From assembly GCF_026183895.1 (NCBI RefSeq), contig NZ_JAPFQI010000005.1:62001-126000 (forward strand): a DNA stretch of 64,000 bases. Direction: 5' to 3'. Under the pieces are notes generated by a model, which saw only the letters and a list, made by a program, of their open reading frames with translations, searched no databases and was not told the origin of the DNA. Position 1 is the stretch's first letter; each line of letters begins with the position of its first letter. The DNA comes from Sabulicella glaciei. GTDB lineage: Bacteria > Pseudomonadota > Alphaproteobacteria > Acetobacterales > Acetobacteraceae. The position numbers and the translations under genes were made by a program. Of this stretch, positions 62,823-64,000 are shown piece by piece.

Positions 62823-64000
62823 GCAGCCCCACGACCCAGACGGAGGACATCGCCTTCGCCCTCACGCGCCTATGCCCCGTGCCGGGCGAGCTGGCGCCGG
62901 AGGAGGTGGGGGCGCTGGTGGAGGAGATCGCGCGCTTCTGCCGCGAGGTGGTGGCGCCGCACCGCCTGGAGGCGGACCGGCAAGGCGCCACCTTCCGCGA
63001 CGGGGCGGTGCAATGCCCGCCCGCCTATCGCGCGGCCTATTCGGCATGGCGCGAGGGGGGCTGGCAGTCGCTCTGCGCCGGCGCGGCGCATGGCGGGCAG
63101 GAACTGCCCTTCGCCCTTTGGGCCGCCTTGAAGGAATTGCTGGCGACGGCGGACATGGCCTTCTCGCTCTGCCCCACGCTGACCGCCGGCGCGGTCGAGT
63201 GCCTGGAGCGCTTCGCCTCGGAGGAGCAGGCTTCGCGCCTCCTGCCGCCCCTGGTCAGCGGCGCCTGGAACGGCACGATGAACCTGACGGAGCCGCAGGC
63301 GGGCTCCGATCTCGGCGCCATCCGCACGCGGGCGGAGCCGCTGGGCGACGGGCGCTACGCGCTGCACGGGCAGAAGATCTTCATCACCTATGGCGAGAAC
63401 GACCTCGCGGAAAACACGCTCCACCTCGTGCTGGCGCGGCTGCCCGACGCGTCGCCTGGCTCACGCGGCATCTCGCTCTTCGCCTGCCCGAAGATCCTGC
63501 CCGACGGATCGCGCAACCCGGTGCGCTGCGGCGGCATCGAGCACAAGCTGGGCATCCACGCCTCTCCCACCTGCACCATGTATTTCGAGGGCGCGGTCGG
63601 CGAGATGATCGGGGAGGCGCATCGCGGCCTCCCCGCCATGTTCGCCATGATGAACAACGCCCGGCTCCAGGTCGGCATCGAAGGCGTGGCCGCCGGGGCG
63701 CGGGCGCTGGAGCTGGCGGAGGCCTATGCGGCGGGGCGCGAGCAGGGCGGGCGCCCCATCGCGCGCCACCCCGACGTGGCGCGGATGCTGGCCGAGATGC
63801 GCGCCACCACGCTGATGGGCCGCTTCCTGGCGCTGGAGGCGGCGGTCTGCGCCGACCGGGGGGACGAGCAGCGCCTCGCCCTGCTGACGCCCATCGTGAA
63901 GGCTTGGTGCACCGACCGAGGGGTCGAGGCCGCGAATCTCGGCGTGCAGGTGCATGGCGGCATGGGCTTCATCGAGGAGATGGGCGCGGCGCAGGTGCTG
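62819..64000 (+). CDS. Acyl-CoA dehydrogenase, DmdC-like, cut by the window edge
   Basis: The visible 394 residues lack a stop, so the C-terminus is beyond the window. It has the acyl-CoA dehydrogenase core signatures MNLTEPQAGSDLG near residue 160 and GIHASPTCTMYF near residue 245, then MMNNARLQVGIEGVA and QVHGGMGFIEE near the end. The long insertions around residues 200-250 match the 3-methylthiopropionyl-CoA dehydrogenase (DmdC)-type subgroup, but substrate assignment is uncertain. The ATG overlaps the DAO-family stop. Confidence 0.9.
   Translation, partial: MSSPTTQTEDIAFALTRLCPVPGELAPEEVGALVEEIARFCREVVAPHRLEADRQGATFRDGAVQCPPAYRAAYSAWREGGWQSLCAGAAHGGQELPFALWAALKELLATADMAFSLCPTLTAGAVECLERFASEEQASRLLPPLVSGAWNGTMNLTEPQAGSDLGAIRTRAEPLGDGRYALHGQKIFITYGENDLAENTLHLVLARLPDASPGSRGISLFACPKILPDGSRNPVRCGGIEHKLGIHASPTCTMYFEGAVGEMIGEAHRGLPAMFAMMNNARLQVGIEGVAAGARALELAEAYAAGREQGGRPIARHPDVARMLAEMRATTLMGRFLALEAAVCADRGDEQRLALLTPIVKAWCTDRGVEAANLGVQVHGGMGFIEEMGAAQVL

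Overview
The window is a continuous stretch of chromosome, very GC-rich and gene-dense, from what looks like an aerobic Alphaproteobacterium. The hopanoid gene set, the uvrC-pgsA-moaD-moaE order, PhaB, and orphan tripartite tricarboxylate transporter (TTT/Bug-type) binding proteins suggest Acetobacteraceae, perhaps Roseomonas-like. That placement is inferred from gene content and was not computed. No rRNA, tRNA, CRISPR array, transposase or phage gene was seen. Because of the base composition, long open frames run antisense to many real genes; these were set aside. Both edges cut genes: an RND efflux pump on the left and an acyl-CoA dehydrogenase on the right.

Layout. 1-2458: RND efflux permease and its TolC-type partner. 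2433-7730 (minus): a uvrC-pgsA-lipoprotein-moaD-moaE-membrane protein run (DNA repair, phospholipid head-group synthesis, molybdopterin synthase). 7731-8037: an AT-richer gap with one perfect DnaA-box 9-mer. 8038-9626: a pterin locus with two FolB paralogues around a FolM/pteridine-reductase-like SDR. 9663-11286: a stress-type Gly-rich protein and a secreted repeat/PepSY-like protein. 11353-22879: a hopanoid region, hpnL-hpnK-small ORF-hpnJ-hpnI (minus), mlaA (plus), hpnM (minus), hpnA-hpnB-shc-SDR (plus). It covers squalene cyclisation, side-chain sugar chemistry to the cyclitol ether, and lipid trafficking. The genes for squalene synthesis and adenosyl addition (hpnC, D, E, G, H) are not here.

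22902-25720: an isoaspartyl peptidase, a TauE-type exporter and an isolated glycosyltransferase-like gene beside an AT-rich gap. 26107-31863: RNA modification and repair (tadA, rluB, rsmD, mutL) with a C26 hydrolase and a glycosyltransferase. 31921-37245 (minus): pgi, then a tightly overlapping hddA-gmhA-hddC-glycosyltransferase operon for GDP-D-glycero-alpha-D-manno-heptose. 37276-41745 (minus): paired M16 peptidases, a Bug-type binding protein and a CHAP lipoprotein. 41809-45063 (minus): dapF-mtaB-ftsY. 45157-46474: tandem paralogous glycine-zipper lipoproteins.

46624-54327 (plus): rpmI-rplT-terminator-pheS-pheT, a secreted protein, an MFS transporter and lepA. 54553-57715 (minus): phaB, then metX-DinB-metW. 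57794-60676 (plus): chorismate mutase-hisC-prephenate dehydrogenase for aromatic amino acids. 60737-64000: a Bug-type binding protein, a DAO-family oxidoreductase and a DmdC-like acyl-CoA dehydrogenase.

The best candidates for something undescribed are a 69-residue protein translationally coupled inside the hpn operon, a membrane-anchored SDR directly after shc, the FolB/FolM-like/FolB arrangement, and a dispersed intergenic repeat found at about 38.6-38.8 kb and 59.66-59.76 kb. Several genes appear to start at TTG codons, many of them overlapping the previous stop.
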